A DNA stretch of 64,000 bases from Quercus robur (taxonomy: Eukaryota > Streptophyta > Magnoliopsida > Fagales > Fagaceae). Location of the stretch: NCBI RefSeq assembly GCF_932294415.1, contig NC_065538.1:79373834-79437833 (forward strand), written 5' to 3'. The translations under genes were made by a program, and so were the position numbers. A model generated the notes under the pieces. It was not told the origin of the DNA and ran no database searches. It worked only from the letters and a program-made list of their open reading frames with translations. This document shows positions 48,517-60,606 of the stretch, piece by piece. How positions within the stretch are numbered: the first letter of the stretch is position 1; each line of letters begins with the position of its first letter.

Positions 48517-48858
48517 ACTTGTCATTTTATTATTTATAATGTTTGTATTCTAATAAGAGTAGCGTTTATTATTGTAAGTCACAATTTCAATTGCTTTTTC
48601 ATGTTTGTAAATGCATATATAACAACATCTATGTAATTGCTTTTATCCTCCTAATAACGCACGACATGTGATTTGTAACTTGAATCGGTATCTAGGTTAA
48701 GTCATAAGTGTATGGTCTTGTCCTTACCATGCAAAATAAGTATGATGGGTTTGTAAAACATTTTACATAATGTAATGAAAGTGTCTTATGTTGTATTTGG
48801 GATTCCCCTCCTTTTAAACAAATATATTTGGTGTTTTGTTTTATATATGTTTAAGTGG

Positions 48859-49166
48859 GTCAAAATGGGCATTGGCCCTTTTCATCCAAAAGATGTAGCA
48901 AAATGCTTCTATTCTAAAACTATCTAGTAAAATGCCCATGTTTGGAAACTCGATTTTTAGAAAATCAAGTAATGTGAGAAATTTTACATGGAACTCGAGT
49001 TCCATGTATTTATTTATTTATTTATTTTTTAAGTTTATTTCACATAACTCGATTTTCTAAAAATCGAGTTTTTCATTGAAAACAGGAGCATATCCCTAAA
49101 TAGTTTCAGACGGGGGCATTTTGTTAGAAAGTTTCGACAAAAGGTGTATTTTGCCATTTTGGCCCA
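48859..49166. mobile_element. Foldback MITE, TCGAGTT family
   Basis: GGGTCAAAATGGGCATTGGC and the complementary end TGTATTTTGCCATTTTGGCC bound an element whose centre has ACTCGATTTT(T)AGAAAATC in both orientations and GGAACTCGAGTTCC, a perfect palindrome. About 308 bp, no ORF, no clear target duplication. Confidence 0.7.
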
Positions 49167-49223
49167 AAAATACCAAAGAATAGAGAAGCCTATTCTAATA
49201 CTGCAGCACTAATATAATTGACA

Positions 49224-49255
<32 letters not shown>

Positions 49256-49627
49256 GTATTAGGTCTTGCTGCAGTACAAGTGCCCTATAAGGAATAATAT
49301 TCCTTAAGTGGTTTAAGGCTTAATGCCTCTTCAATTGGAGTCCATTACATGCCCAACACAAAACATATGTGGCACAAGTTGATGCACCTCAAATTTAAGC
49401 CACCAATTATAACAATTGCTATCATTATTTCCAAAAAAAAATTCCCAAGTTTGAACATCCTCAAAATCTCTAACGATACACTAATTAAACTGTTTCCCAA
49501 CAAACACCTTAATTTCAAATAGTTTTGGGTCGAAACATATCTGTAAAAGCATTCCAACAAATGCCAAATTAAATTTTCCAAGAAAGTTGGGTTGAAGTTT
49601 GTTAAGTTCTAAGACTTTAGGAACTAA
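49167..49627. other. Intergenic, no gene seen
   Basis: Contains (TA)n(TG/TA)n at 49227-49258 and otherwise featureless AT-rich sequence. Short ORFs on the minus strand show no family resemblance. Confidence 0.5.
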
Positions 49628-49842
49628 AGGTCCGTTTGGATATAACTTATTTTGCTGAAAACTGAAAATATTGTAGAAAAATAATTTTTTTAATGTGTGA
49701 AAAATTACTGTTCACTCGTTTGACACTGTTCATAAGCCTAAAATCACTGTTCATGAACAATGAACAGTGCCAGACGCACGTCCAAGGAAAAAAAAAATGT
49801 AGAAAACGCAAATGCCATTTCATCTGAATCCAAACCGCACCT
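49628..49842. mobile_element. MITE with GTTTGGAT-type inverted ends
   Basis: AGGTCCGTTTGGAT at the left pairs with ATCCAAACCGCACCT at the right. The interior contains repeated ACTGTTCA / TGAACAGT words in both orientations. It is about 215 bp with no ORF and related to 6995-7282. Confidence 0.65.
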
Positions 49843-50776
49843 AAATGTATTAGAACTTCATTATGTATTATGTTGGCAAACCATAATCAAAACATTGAGT
49901 CTAGGTTTAGGCTTGCTCAAAGAGTGTTTATTTGTAAAGTTGGAATCGAGTGATTGCAGGATGTAGCAAAGGATGTTAGTGCACTACAAAAAAAATGCCT
50001 ATTAGCGACCAAGAATTTTTGACGGACCCAAAAAGCCCTCTCAAAAAATCTTATTTGTGATGGCAAAATAAAGCCCTCGCAAATACTTGGTAAAATGTGA
50101 AATATTTGTGACCAACAAAAAAAGCTGTCGCAATTATGTGTTATAACCGTCACAAATACTAATATTTTGGAGGGAAATTTTCCCTCCATATTATTTGCGA
50201 GGAACAATTAAAAATCTATCGCAAAAAGTGTATTATTTGTGACGGTTAAAAGAAACCGTCACTAATACTAAATTATTTGAGAGGGCTAGGATTGACCTTC
50301 ACAAATAATCATTAAAATGTCAAAATTTTTGGAGGGAGATGTTCCCACCAAATTATTTCCAAGGGACAATAAAAATCCCTTGCAAAAAGTTTATTTTTTA
50401 TGTGGGTTAAAAATATGCCCTTACTAATACTAAATTATTTGCGAAGGCCACGATTGACTTTCGCAAAAAATCATTAAAATATTTATTTTTTTTTGGAGAT
50501 AAAAGTTATTCTAAAATTCAAAGAAAAATAAAAAGAAAAGCATAAACATATAGCACTTTGTATTCTTTAGATGAACATTTTGTTTACAGTCTAAAAAAAA
50601 ATCTTTTATATACATCCTATATAAGGAAGTTCTGTCCTTATTTTCTAAACAATTGTACCCATAAAAAAAAATGATAGCACTTTCAACTTCAAAATGGTAG
50701 CCTAAAATTCAAGAATTTCAGCCTTTCGTACTCTCTCTCTCTCTCTCAAAAGTGAATAAAAGTTACTTACCATTAA

Positions 50777-53700
50777 AATAATGCATAAAAGATGAGTTCA
50801 TAGATCAAATGGTAAATTACATCCGATTGGCATGAAAATTAGCATGTATGTTAAGAACATATAGAGCATGTAATCCAACGATTGAATTTCAAAATATGAA
50901 TTCAATAATAAGTTATTGGGTGGTGTAACATTTTTTAGAATTACGTCAGGTGTAACTTGAACCTAAACCTATATTTCTCAATTCGATGTGAATTTTGAAA
51001 AATCTACCGTTAGATTACATTATCTTCGTATATTTTTCATGCTTACAAAATTTCAAGGTGATCAAAGATTAATAGTCATATCATCAATCAATTTTCTATA
51101 TTCAAGTTTTAGTAGTTTAAAATAATACATAAAGATGAGTTCATAGATCAAATGGTAAATTATATCCGATTGACATGAAAATTGGCATGTATGTTAAGAA
51201 CATATAGAGCATGTAATCCAACGGTTGGATTTTCAAAATATAAATTCAATAATAAACTATTGGGTAGTGTAACATTTTTTAGAATTACGTCAAGTGTAAC
51301 TTGAACCCAAATCTATATTTCTTAATTCAATGTGAATTTTAACAAATCTACCGTTAGATTACATTATCTTCATATGTTTTTCATACTTACAAAATTTCAA
51401 AGGTGATCAAAGATTAATAGTCATGTCAATAATCAATTGTCTAGATTCAAGTTTTAGTAGTTTAAAATAATGCATAAAATATGAGTTCTAGATCAAATGG
51501 TAAATTACATCTGATTGGAATGAATATTGGCATGCATGTTAAGAACATATAGAACATGTAAACGAACGGTTGGATTTTCAAAATATGAACTCAATAATAA
51601 GTTATTGGGTAATGTAACAATTTTTAGAGTTACAACACATGTAACTTGAACCCAGCTCTGTATTTCTTAATTCGATGTGAATTTTGACAAATCTACCATA
51701 AGATTACATTATCTTCATATATTTTTCATGCTTATAAAATTTAAAGGTGATCAAATATTAATTGTCATGTCATCAATCAATTGTTTAAATTTAAGTTTTT
51801 GTAATTTAAAATAATGCATAAAAGATAAGTTTATAAATCAAATGGTAAATTACATCCGATTGGCATGAAAATTGGCATGCATGTTAGGAACATATAGAGC
51901 GTGTAACCTAATAGTTGGATTTTCAAACTATGAATTCAATAATAAGTTATTGGATGATGTAATATTTTTTAGAATTACGTTAGGTGTAATTTGAACCCAA
52001 ACTTATATTTCTTAATTCGATGTGAATTTTGAAAAATCTATCGTTAGATTATATTATCTTAGTATATTTTACATGCTTACAAAATTTCAAGGTGATCGAA
52101 GATCAATAGTCATGTCATCAATCAATTTTCTAGATTCAAGTTTTAGTAGTTTAAAATAATGCATAAAAGATGAGTTTATAGATCAAATGGTAAATTACAT
52201 CCGATTGGCATGAAAATTGGCATGCATGTTAGGACCATAAAGAACATGTAATCCAATGGTTGGATTTTCAAAATATGAATTCAATAATAAGTTATTGAAT
52301 GATGTAACATTTTTTAGAATTACATCAGGTGTAACTTGAATCCAACCCTATATTTCTTAATTTGATGTAAATCTTGACAAATTTACAGTTAGATTACATT
52401 ATCTTCGTATATTTTTCATACTTACAAAATTTCATGGTGATCAAATATCAATAGTGATGTCATCAATCTATTGTCTAGATTCAAGTTTTAGTAGTTTAAA
52501 ATAATGCATAAAGATGAGTTTATAGATCAAATGGTAAATTACATCCGATTGGCATACAAATTGGCATGCATGTTAAGAACTTATAAAACATGTAATCCAA
52601 TGGTTGAATTTTCAAAATATGAATTCAATAATAAGTTATTGGGTGGTGTAGCATTTTTTTAGAATTATGTTAGGTGTAACTTGAACTCAAACCTATATTT
52701 CTTAATTCGATATGAATTTTGACAAATCTACTGTTAGATTACATTATCTTCGTATATTTTTCTTGCTTATAAAATTTCAAAGGTGATCAAAGATTAATAG
52801 TCATGTCAACAATCAATTGTCTAGATTCAAGTTTTAGTAGTTTAAAATAATACATAAAAGATGAGTTCATAGATTAAATAGTAAATTACATCCGATTGGA
52901 ATGAAAATTGGCATGCATGTTAAGAACATATAGAATATGTAATCGAATGGTTGGATTTTCAAAATATGAATTCAATAATAAGTTATTGGGTAATGTAACA
53001 ATTTTTAGAGTTACAACACGTGTAACTTGAACCCAGCTCTGTATTTCTTAATTCGATGTGAATTTTGACAAATCTACCATTAGATTACATTATCTTCATA
53101 TATTTTTCATGCTTATAAAATTTCAAGGTGATCAAATATTAATTGTCATGTCATCAATCAATTGTTTAAATTTAAGTTTTTGTAATTTAAAATAATGCAT
53201 AAAAGATAAGTTTATAAATCAAATAGTAAATTACATCCAATTGACATGAAAATTGGCATGCATATTAGGAACATATAGAGCATGTAATCCAGCGGTTGGA
53301 TTTTCAAAATATGAATTCAATAATAAGTTATTGGATGGTATAACATTTTTTAGAATTACGTTAGGTATAATTTGAACCCAAACTTATATTTCTTAATTCG
53401 ATGTGAATTTTGAAAAATCTATCGTTAGATTACATTATCTTAGTATATTTTTCATGCTTACAAAATTTCAAGGTGATCAAAGATCAATAGTGATGTCATC
53501 AATCTATTGTCTAGATTCAAGTTTTAGTAGTTTAAAATAATGCATAAAAGATGAGTTCATAGATCAAATGGTAAATTACATCCGATTGGCATGAAAATTG
53601 GCATGCATGTTAAGAACTTATAGAACATGTAATCCAACGGTTGGATTTTCAAAATATGAATTCAATAATAAGTTATTGAGTGGTGTAACATTTTTTAGAA

Positions 53701-54060
53701 TTACATCTGGTGCAACTTGAATCCAAACCTATATTTCTTAATTTGATGTGAATTTTGACAAATTTACCTTTAGATTATATTATCTTTGTATATTTTTTAT
53801 GCTTACAAAATTTCCAGATGATCAAAGATTTATAGCCATGTCATCAATCAATTGTCTAGATTTCAATTTTAGTAATTTAAAATAATGCATAAAAAATGAA
53901 TTCATAAATCAAATGGTAAATTATTTCTGATTGGCATGCATGTTAAAAACATATAGAACATATAATCCAATGGTTGGATTTTCAAAATATGAATTCAATA
54001 ATATATTATTGGGTGATCAGTGATGTAACATTTTTTAGAGTTGCAAAACGTGTAACTTGA
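50777..54060. repeat. Tandem array, ~344-bp monomer, about 9.5 copies, inside CACTA
   Basis: Monomers begin TTTAAAATAATGCATAAAAG at about 50777, 51119, 51465, 51808, 52153, 52498, 52842, 53186, 53531 and 53878; the last is partial. The core CCGATTGGCATGAAAATTGG and TGTAACTTGAACCCAAACC recur in each. Monomers 3/7, 4/8 and 5/9 share private variants, so a four-monomer block of about 1.38 kb has itself been duplicated. No ORF. Confidence 0.93.
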
Positions 54061-54561
54061 CATGTTTATTTTATTAATTAATCTATGTGTTACATAGACA
54101 TGTTCCATAAAACGTCGCTATATGCTTCCCTCCAAATTTTTTACTGCCGCACAAAATTTCGCTCTATTCTTCATTTCCCACCTTCTTTTCCCGCCAAAGC
54201 TTTTTTCTCTAATTTTTTTTTTCTTTCTTTCTTTTCATTCGGCTCCCACTTCTCAAGCTCTTAAAAGTTAAAAACCCATTTTTCATTTCCCATCCAACTC
54301 CTTTTATTTATTTATTTATATCTAACCCATTTTCATTTTCACCATGCGGAGCTCTGTCTCTCACATCTCCACCGCCCCTAGCCACCTCCCTAGCCCTAGC
54401 CACCACCACCTCCCTAGCCCTAACCGCCGCCACCGCCATCGCCCTAGCTGTAGCTGCCGCCGCCATAGATCTACTCTCTCTCACCTCAACCACCACCCGC
54501 TGCCATTAATGGAATAATGATTATTTCCAATCTTCATAGTATTTTTCTTATCATTGTTATT

Positions 54562-54614
<53 letters not shown>

Positions 54615-54617
54615 CAG

Positions 54618-54681
54618 GATAGAAGCTTTACTTTCATTTTGAAGACACACCCTGCTTCAGTTCTGCTTTTAAAAGACGCAG
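54618..54681 (+). pseudogene. Captured exon of organellar ribosomal protein L11
   Basis: A 64-nt exon flanked by TTTTCAG and GTATGC encodes DRSFTFILKTHPASVLLLKD, which matches the conserved bacterial/plastid-type L11 segment (SFTFILKTPPASVLLLK). The rest of the gene is absent, so it was carried into the CACTA element as a fragment. It could still be spliced into a chimeric transcript. Confidence 0.75.
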
Positions 54682-55572
54682 GTATGCTTCTTTAACAATG
54701 CCCATTATGTGTTTGATTGTTTTACCCTTCGTTTGTTTGGCATTTACTGAATGTAATTAAGCATCTAATTCCTGGATTTTAACAGTGTGTTTCAGAGCTA
54801 TTACCAATTTGATGTAGTAACTTATTGAGTGGTTATTACTTGAATCAAGCTTCGTTTTCATACATCCAACATGTAATGTTACAGCTTACAAGTAGAATCT
54901 AGAAAACTAGAATTTTTTCATCACTGATGTTTTCATATGGGAAAATTTACTTATTTGAAAAAGTGGAGCATCTTCGATTTGATTTCGGCATTGACTCTGA
55001 TTGTGCTAGATGAAAAGTGAACTCATTATTATCTTGCTAAGGGCTCATTAGAATACTCAGAATGGAGAAATTGTGCGGAGAGTTTACTACGCTTTTTGAA
55101 AGGCCTCTTAAATGAAATACTCATCTACAAACATAACAAGCGAGCACCTGTCAGTGGCTCCAGACCATAAATTTTGAGATGCTTAAATCCTAATGAACAA
55201 CAAATATGATAATGAACTTTAAAGGGGAGAGTTTGGAATAATTTGATTGTGTTCTATACAATTAATTTGTGATGGAAAAAGTGCTCGATCCTGTAAGTTC
55301 TTCTTCATTAGATCATCTCTCAAACCCACACTCACTGTAAGTTCTTCTTCTTTTCTTTCTAAAGGTTTTTTTTTTTAAATTTTTTAAATTTTTTTTTTTT
55401 GTTGATTAATGAATGCCATTGTTGTTTGATATAGTATGTTGTGAATTTTGTAAGTTATTTTTTATCATGCTCAGTTTCCTTTTCTTATTAAACCCATGGA
55501 CAAGCCTATGTTACCATTGATCGGCACTCTACTGTTCTACTAATTTTATATATTAGTATAATAATAGTATAG

Positions 55573-55650
55573 CATCGGAGTGGGGCTCATCAAAGAACTA
55601 AGAACCCACGAGGTTGCCATTGCCGAACTCAATAATCTTTATTCATCTAG
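55573..55650 (+). pseudogene. Captured exon, possibly from a prefoldin-like plant gene
   Basis: Between TATAG and GTAACC an open segment reads IGVGLIKELRTHEVAIAELN followed by NLYSSR. It recalls a small plant prefoldin-like protein, from memory only. The exon borders and codon use look real and the neighbours do not belong to the same gene. Other exon-like pieces follow (56434-56478, 56914-56982, 57545-57631) that I cannot assign. Confidence 0.45.
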
Positions 55651-55925
55651 GTAACCTTATCAACCCCTCTTTGTTTGTTACTCTTTACTATAATACCATA
55701 CTTTTGGTTCTATGTTTCATCTTAGTAATCAACTTGGACTTGCCCTTGTCTTTGACTAATGTCTTTTTTTATTGTTTCCATAGAGGCAGAGTATGCATGC
55801 CAAGTGCTTGTAAAAATTACCCAGTGAGTCAAAAATAAATAAATTAAGAGATTTGTGGACGCTAATTAGTTAATGGCTTTAGGATGGTGCTGAACATGAA
55901 TATGACAGAGCTATATCTATATGCT

Positions 55926-55963
<38 letters not shown>

Positions 55964-57544
55964 GTTTTACACTGTATTTTGCCAAAAAAAAAAAAAAAAA
56001 AAAAAAAAATCATCTAATTGTGGTTTGGGTTGGTCTATATTAATTTAATGAAGATGTGTATAGTGACTGAGATTGAACTTTTTGTGAGAATTTGGTCAAA
56101 TTTCTGAATATTAGATGAAAAGAAACTAAAAAATATGTGGAAGTTCATTTGTCCAATACATGCACTAGTTTGAATGATCCATTCTTAGGATAAATTGCAC
56201 TTAAGAGAAGTTTTTGGGGGAGGGAGGTATTGCATAATTAGTGAATAATTATTAAAGAAAAACCATAGATAAAATAATGGTTATTGCAAACAAGTGAGGC
56301 AGCTAACCTAATAGGTAAATGATTCAATGCATCTTAGATTAAAGAGTACTATCATTTTCGTAAAACTTGTGCATGTACAAATGATTTTATATCTTGAAAA
56401 TTCTAATCGTGCTTCTCATCTGACATGGATGCAGATTAAAGCTCAAGGAAACATGATATGTGGTCCATATCTGCATGAGGTAGTCTTCTTTAAATAAAGT
56501 CATTTTTACTTAGCAATATATATATTGATACACATCTAGAGCTGTAAGGGATTGATGGTTTTATTTAGTACTGCGTAGTTGTTGCAAGGATAATAGAAGG
56601 CTGCCTATTTTGTGGCAGTCTTTAAGTGTGGCTTGAAATTTTCTTTTACATTTTCTTTCCCTTGGTGAAATGTTAGGCATTCCTTTACAATGCACACATG
56701 TTTGGTTTGACAGGTATGCCTAGCACATATTTTTTAAGGAATTTTCCATTTATTAATGGTTTTACTTATTGGCTTTATTTTTAGTCTATGCATCTTCATT
56801 TCTAAAGAAAGAAATGTTAGATTGGTTGATCTTAATAAAATAAAGATTACAGTACTCAAGTTTGTAAGTGCATTGATAACATTTTTATAAATATTATACT
56901 CTTATTTTGTAGGTTAACCACTCATTTATTGTGATAAGGAATTGGGATGGTGTGTTATGGACTGCAATATTTGGTATTAAGGTAAACCATATTGAAATTA
57001 AATTCCACTAAAAGTTCCAAAACATATAAGGGTCCAATTAATGTATGATTTAAGAAGGCATTTGTAGAATATGTGAAACACCACTATTCTGATTGGATGT
57101 TTCACATTAAAAATCTTATTTTTAAGAAGTACACAAAAAGAAGATCGTTACAAGAATGATCCTTCATTCCTACACCCTTTTGAAAAAAGATGGTGGATAA
57201 ATGGATGGGTGGAGAATGAGGGGTGAGTATAAATGAAATACATGTCATAAATTCTCTCTATCTCTCTTGCACTCTCTCTAACCATTATTTGTGGTTTACA
57301 TTTTTCACAATTGTTATATTATTTTAATTTTATTTAATTTTGATAGTGGTTTAAGTAATCAAATTAAGCTATTATTATTGTTAAATTAAAAAAAAAAAGT
57401 TATTACTGTTGTTTATGATATATGATATGATTATATTTGATATAGTAATATGTGTACTTATTTATTGAAGCATTGATACAAATACAAATTCACTTTAATT
57501 GTTTCATTTTAACTCATGTTTAATGCTTTTTTTTTTTTTTAAAG

Positions 57545-57631
57545 GATGGTACTGGCAAAGATGAAGAGGACAACTCAAACAATAACATGGAGGTCGAAAG
57601 CAACTTGGAGGGTGACCTAGAGGAAAACTAA
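57545..57631 (+). pseudogene. Acidic 3'-terminal exon-like piece in CACTA
   Basis: After a T-rich tract and AAAG, an open frame reads DGTGKDEEDNSNNNMEVESN and ends EGDLEEN plus TAA. It looks like the acidic C-terminus of a nuclear protein. It may be the last exon of a chimeric CACTA transcript. Family not recognised. Confidence 0.35.
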
Positions 57632-58671
57632 TATAGATCTTTTCATAATTCTAGTTGTTTAAAACAATATTTTTATATTATGGTTTAATTTCAGGATTTT
57701 TTTGTATATTTTATATTTTAAAGTTTGAACTTATAAGAATTTTTATGTTTCAATGGATCAATTTTTAGTAATCATTGTACTATTGTAACAGGATAATTAA
57801 ACAAAAATGATATAAAATAAATTACAAATAAAAAAATATTTAAAATATTATATAAAATATTATCATTGGTATAAAAATTTGGTCATAAATAACTTTATAG
57901 TGATGACGAAGTCCCTCGCAATTTATAGAATAGCGACGCCACTTAATCCCTTGCAAAAACGTTTTAAGTGACAGCTTAACGTCGTCACTATTATTTCTAA
58001 CTAATTGTGAGGGGTCAAAAGCCCTCACAAATAAATTTTAGCGACGACACTATTTGCCTCTAAAAAGTATGTCGTCAATTTAAAATTTGCAAATAATTAA
58101 TTGTGAGGGTATGAAGGTCCTCACAAATAATTTTTAACGACGACTGCTTTCCCTCGCTAAAAATAAGTCGTCGACTTTTCTTGTCGTTTGGTAATATATT
58201 TGTGAGGGCAAATTTGTTTAATAACGACGGTGGATTGTCCTTGTAAATTATCTATTTGCGAAGGTATGGTCGCAAAATCTTTTTTTGCTAGAAGAGCAAA
58301 TACGACGGCCTTCGAGGGCCATATGCCCTCGCTAATAATCTTTTGCGACGATATTTGAATTTTTGCGAGGGCATTTTAGCCTCGCTAGTAGACTCTTTTC
58401 TTGTAGTGGTGGTTTAAGTCTTATTGTACAAACTTCAATTCTTTCATAGTGGATCTGTTATACCTTGAGAATAGCTAGGTTAAATCATTCCCAGGTTTTT
58501 TACCAGTTTGGTTTTCCTACGTTATTATATCGTGTGTTTTTTATATTTCCGCATTACTTACATGATATGATTTGAATGTGTTAACCTAGATCTAAATAAT
58601 TTATTTAAGTAATCACTTGGCTAAATAACTAGATTAAACAACTTATGTTTTAAGGAGTCTAAAAATGTACA

Positions 58672-59544
58672 AAGTTTCCTCCCCAAACGGATTTAGAATG
58701 TTTTCCTTTTAGTAAAGTACAATTGCAGGACGCTTAGGAACTTAAACAGATCTCTCAAGATTCACTAGTCAACTAAATTGGGGCAACATATAGAATTAAT
58801 ACATACTAGGGAAATACTATATTCACAACATTTTCACAACACTTTTACAACAAATCGTAGGTGGTTAGTTGTTATTGGTTCTAATTTGAACCTACAACTA
58901 AAATAACTTTTTTACTCTATCAATAACAACCCGTAACAATCTATTACTTAGAATTTGTTACAAAAGTATCATAATACACGCCACTCATAATGAGGGGAGA
59001 GAGGGGGAAGGGACAAATGTTGTGTAAGTAACAAGTTTTTTGTCAATTTATCCATGTTTCTCTCTCTTGTTTGATTGGTGAGAACATTTAGATTTTTTTT
59101 TTTGGGACCACTTTTACAAAATATAAAAGCAAAAGATGTGTCTTTGTTTTTATTTTGAGAATTGAGATAATACGTGTCCCTTAATTTGTTGGCTTTAAGT
59201 GAGGAGGTCATATTCCATCCTATTGAACATTGAAGTAAGAATTGCGTTTCCAACTTTGACAACTATTTTTTCCTCAAAAAAAACTTGACAACTATTTAGT
59301 CCTTTCTTTCTTTTTCATATACTTCAAGGAGACCACGGCTCTGTGTTGACTGGATCCTAAGCCTTACAACCTTGGTCTTTTATATATGTAAACATATATG
59401 GTTTAGCTAGAGAATTAAGAATTCTTATTTATTTATTTATTTTTTATACAAAATAGAAATTCTATTCTATTTTAATCTAAGTATTTATGAGAGTGTAGAA
59501 GCAGAATTGGTAATACACATACAATAACTACATAAAACTTAGCT
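58672..59544. other. Intergenic, probable MITE remnant
   Basis: 58805-58980 contains ATTCACAACATTTTCACAACAC and GTTATTGGTTC phrases common in plant MITEs, without a clear second end. The rest is AT-rich with no coding support. Confidence 0.4.
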
Positions 59545-59990
59545 AAGTTCTACAAGAACTCTAAGTTCGTAAACAAAAGAATAGAGAAAACCTCGCAAAT
59601 TAAACTTTTATTGATAAAAATTTAATAAATCACCACCTCCATGTAATTAAGGAGCATTTATTGAAAAAGTTCTCCTAACTCCTTTAAGAAAAAGAAATAA
59701 AAAAGTGCTACTCTCTACTAGAGAAAAGAAAGCAACTTAATTAGGGAAATAAAAATAAATAAAATCCTAATTCAGCTGTCATAAATGATTTGCATCATCT
59801 TCCCTTGGGTTGGAAAAAAACTCGTTCTCGAGTTTTGAGTTTCCATTAGAATTTAAATGTCAAATGTATAGATATGACATTGCAAGCTTCAAAAGGTAGG
59901 TATTAGAATTAAATTTATATAAAATTTCCAAAGGATAATTTTTTGAAAAGCTAGCATGTTTTACTCTCCCTTGAGAAAGCTATGAAAATT
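59545..59990. repeat. Dispersed repeat, copy 2
   Basis: Same family and orientation as 41613-42300: ACAAGAACTCTAAGTT, AAAGAATAGAGAAAAC, AAGTTCTCCTAACTCC, TCGAGTTTTGAGTTTCC. In both places it lies close to a terpene synthase copy: directly downstream of fragment D and about 0.6 kb upstream of gene C. Confidence 0.6.
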
Positions 59991-60497
59991 GCCCAAACAA
60001 AAATGTTAGAAATATATGTTTAATGATTAAATTTATCATATTTCAATAACTTAAATTTTTGGGATAATCGGTAATATTAAGTCTCACCTATTAAAAAGGA
60101 TTAAATTTACCAATTTGTTTTGCTATTTATTTTCAATTATTACTGAAATAAACTTATAATCTTTTGCTACACTCACAACAAATACATATCGATCAATAGT
60201 ACCACTATCTCAAAAGGATCCTTATTTAAAAAATAATATTAAAAAAACTCACAATTTTTTTTTTGAGAATAAAAAATCTCATAATTGATAGCACAGAATT
60301 TATTTAAAGGGTGGTATAACAAGATCCAAAATTCTCCATAATTTGAATATACCATGCCTTTTTCAAATTTGGGTGGGTGCATTTCACCCACTCAATTACA
60401 ATACGTGGCTCCGCCACTTCCTTCTAAGATAGAAGGTCTCCCGTAGCTATTTGTTATGGCCTTTTCTTATTTTTGTTATTTTGTACGCCTCATTGCC

Positions 60498-60506
60498 TAT
60501 ATAAAG
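60498..60506 (+). promoter_or_regulatory. TATA box of TPS gene C
   Basis: TATATAAAG lies 109 bp before the ATG at 60607, in the same sequence context as gene B. Upstream, 60215-60440 matches one unit of the duplicated promoter of gene B. Confidence 0.75.
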
Positions 60507-60606
60507 CAGTCCAAAGTAGGTTTCGAAAATCCATCAAAACTGCATTCCTCAACTCAAACTTTCTTAAATTTTCCTTTAGCTTTTCCTTTTAGGTGATTCC
60601 ATCATT

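Larger units (their letters stand above)
49982..58408 (+). mobile_element. CACTA (En/Spm) element, non-autonomous, 8.4 kb
   Basis: The termini CACTACAAAAAAAATG and CTTTTCTTGTAGTG are inverted. A 3-bp target duplication GTG flanks it (49979-49981 and 58409-58411). Both ends have the expected subterminal repeats (variants of TTTGCGAGGG and GACGGTT, at 50000-50470 and 57880-58390) that bind the CACTA transposase. Inside: a 344-bp tandem array (50777-54060), a G/C-richer leader-like stretch with a ~60-base T-run, exon-like pieces of host genes (54618-54681 and 55573-55650), and a short acidic 3' exon (57545-57631). No TNPA/TNPD-like transposase was recognised. Confidence 0.92.
49848..58671 (+). 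mobile_element. LTR relic split by a CACTA element
   Basis: 49848-49981 (ATGTTGGCAAACCAT...GATGTTAGTG) and 58412-58671 (TATTGTACAAACTTCAATTC...AGTCTAAAAATGTACA) are consecutive parts of the same LTR family as 27779-28644, here in the opposite orientation. Only an LTR-like piece is present, with no internal region, and it is shorter than the nested copies. It is old and broken. The CACTA element landed in it. Confidence 0.75.

Noticed and set aside
54308-54496. Minus-strand Ala/Arg-rich ORF near the CACTA leader
   Set aside because: It is the complement of a CCACC/GCCGCC-rich low-complexity leader and has no family resemblance; a by-product of composition.
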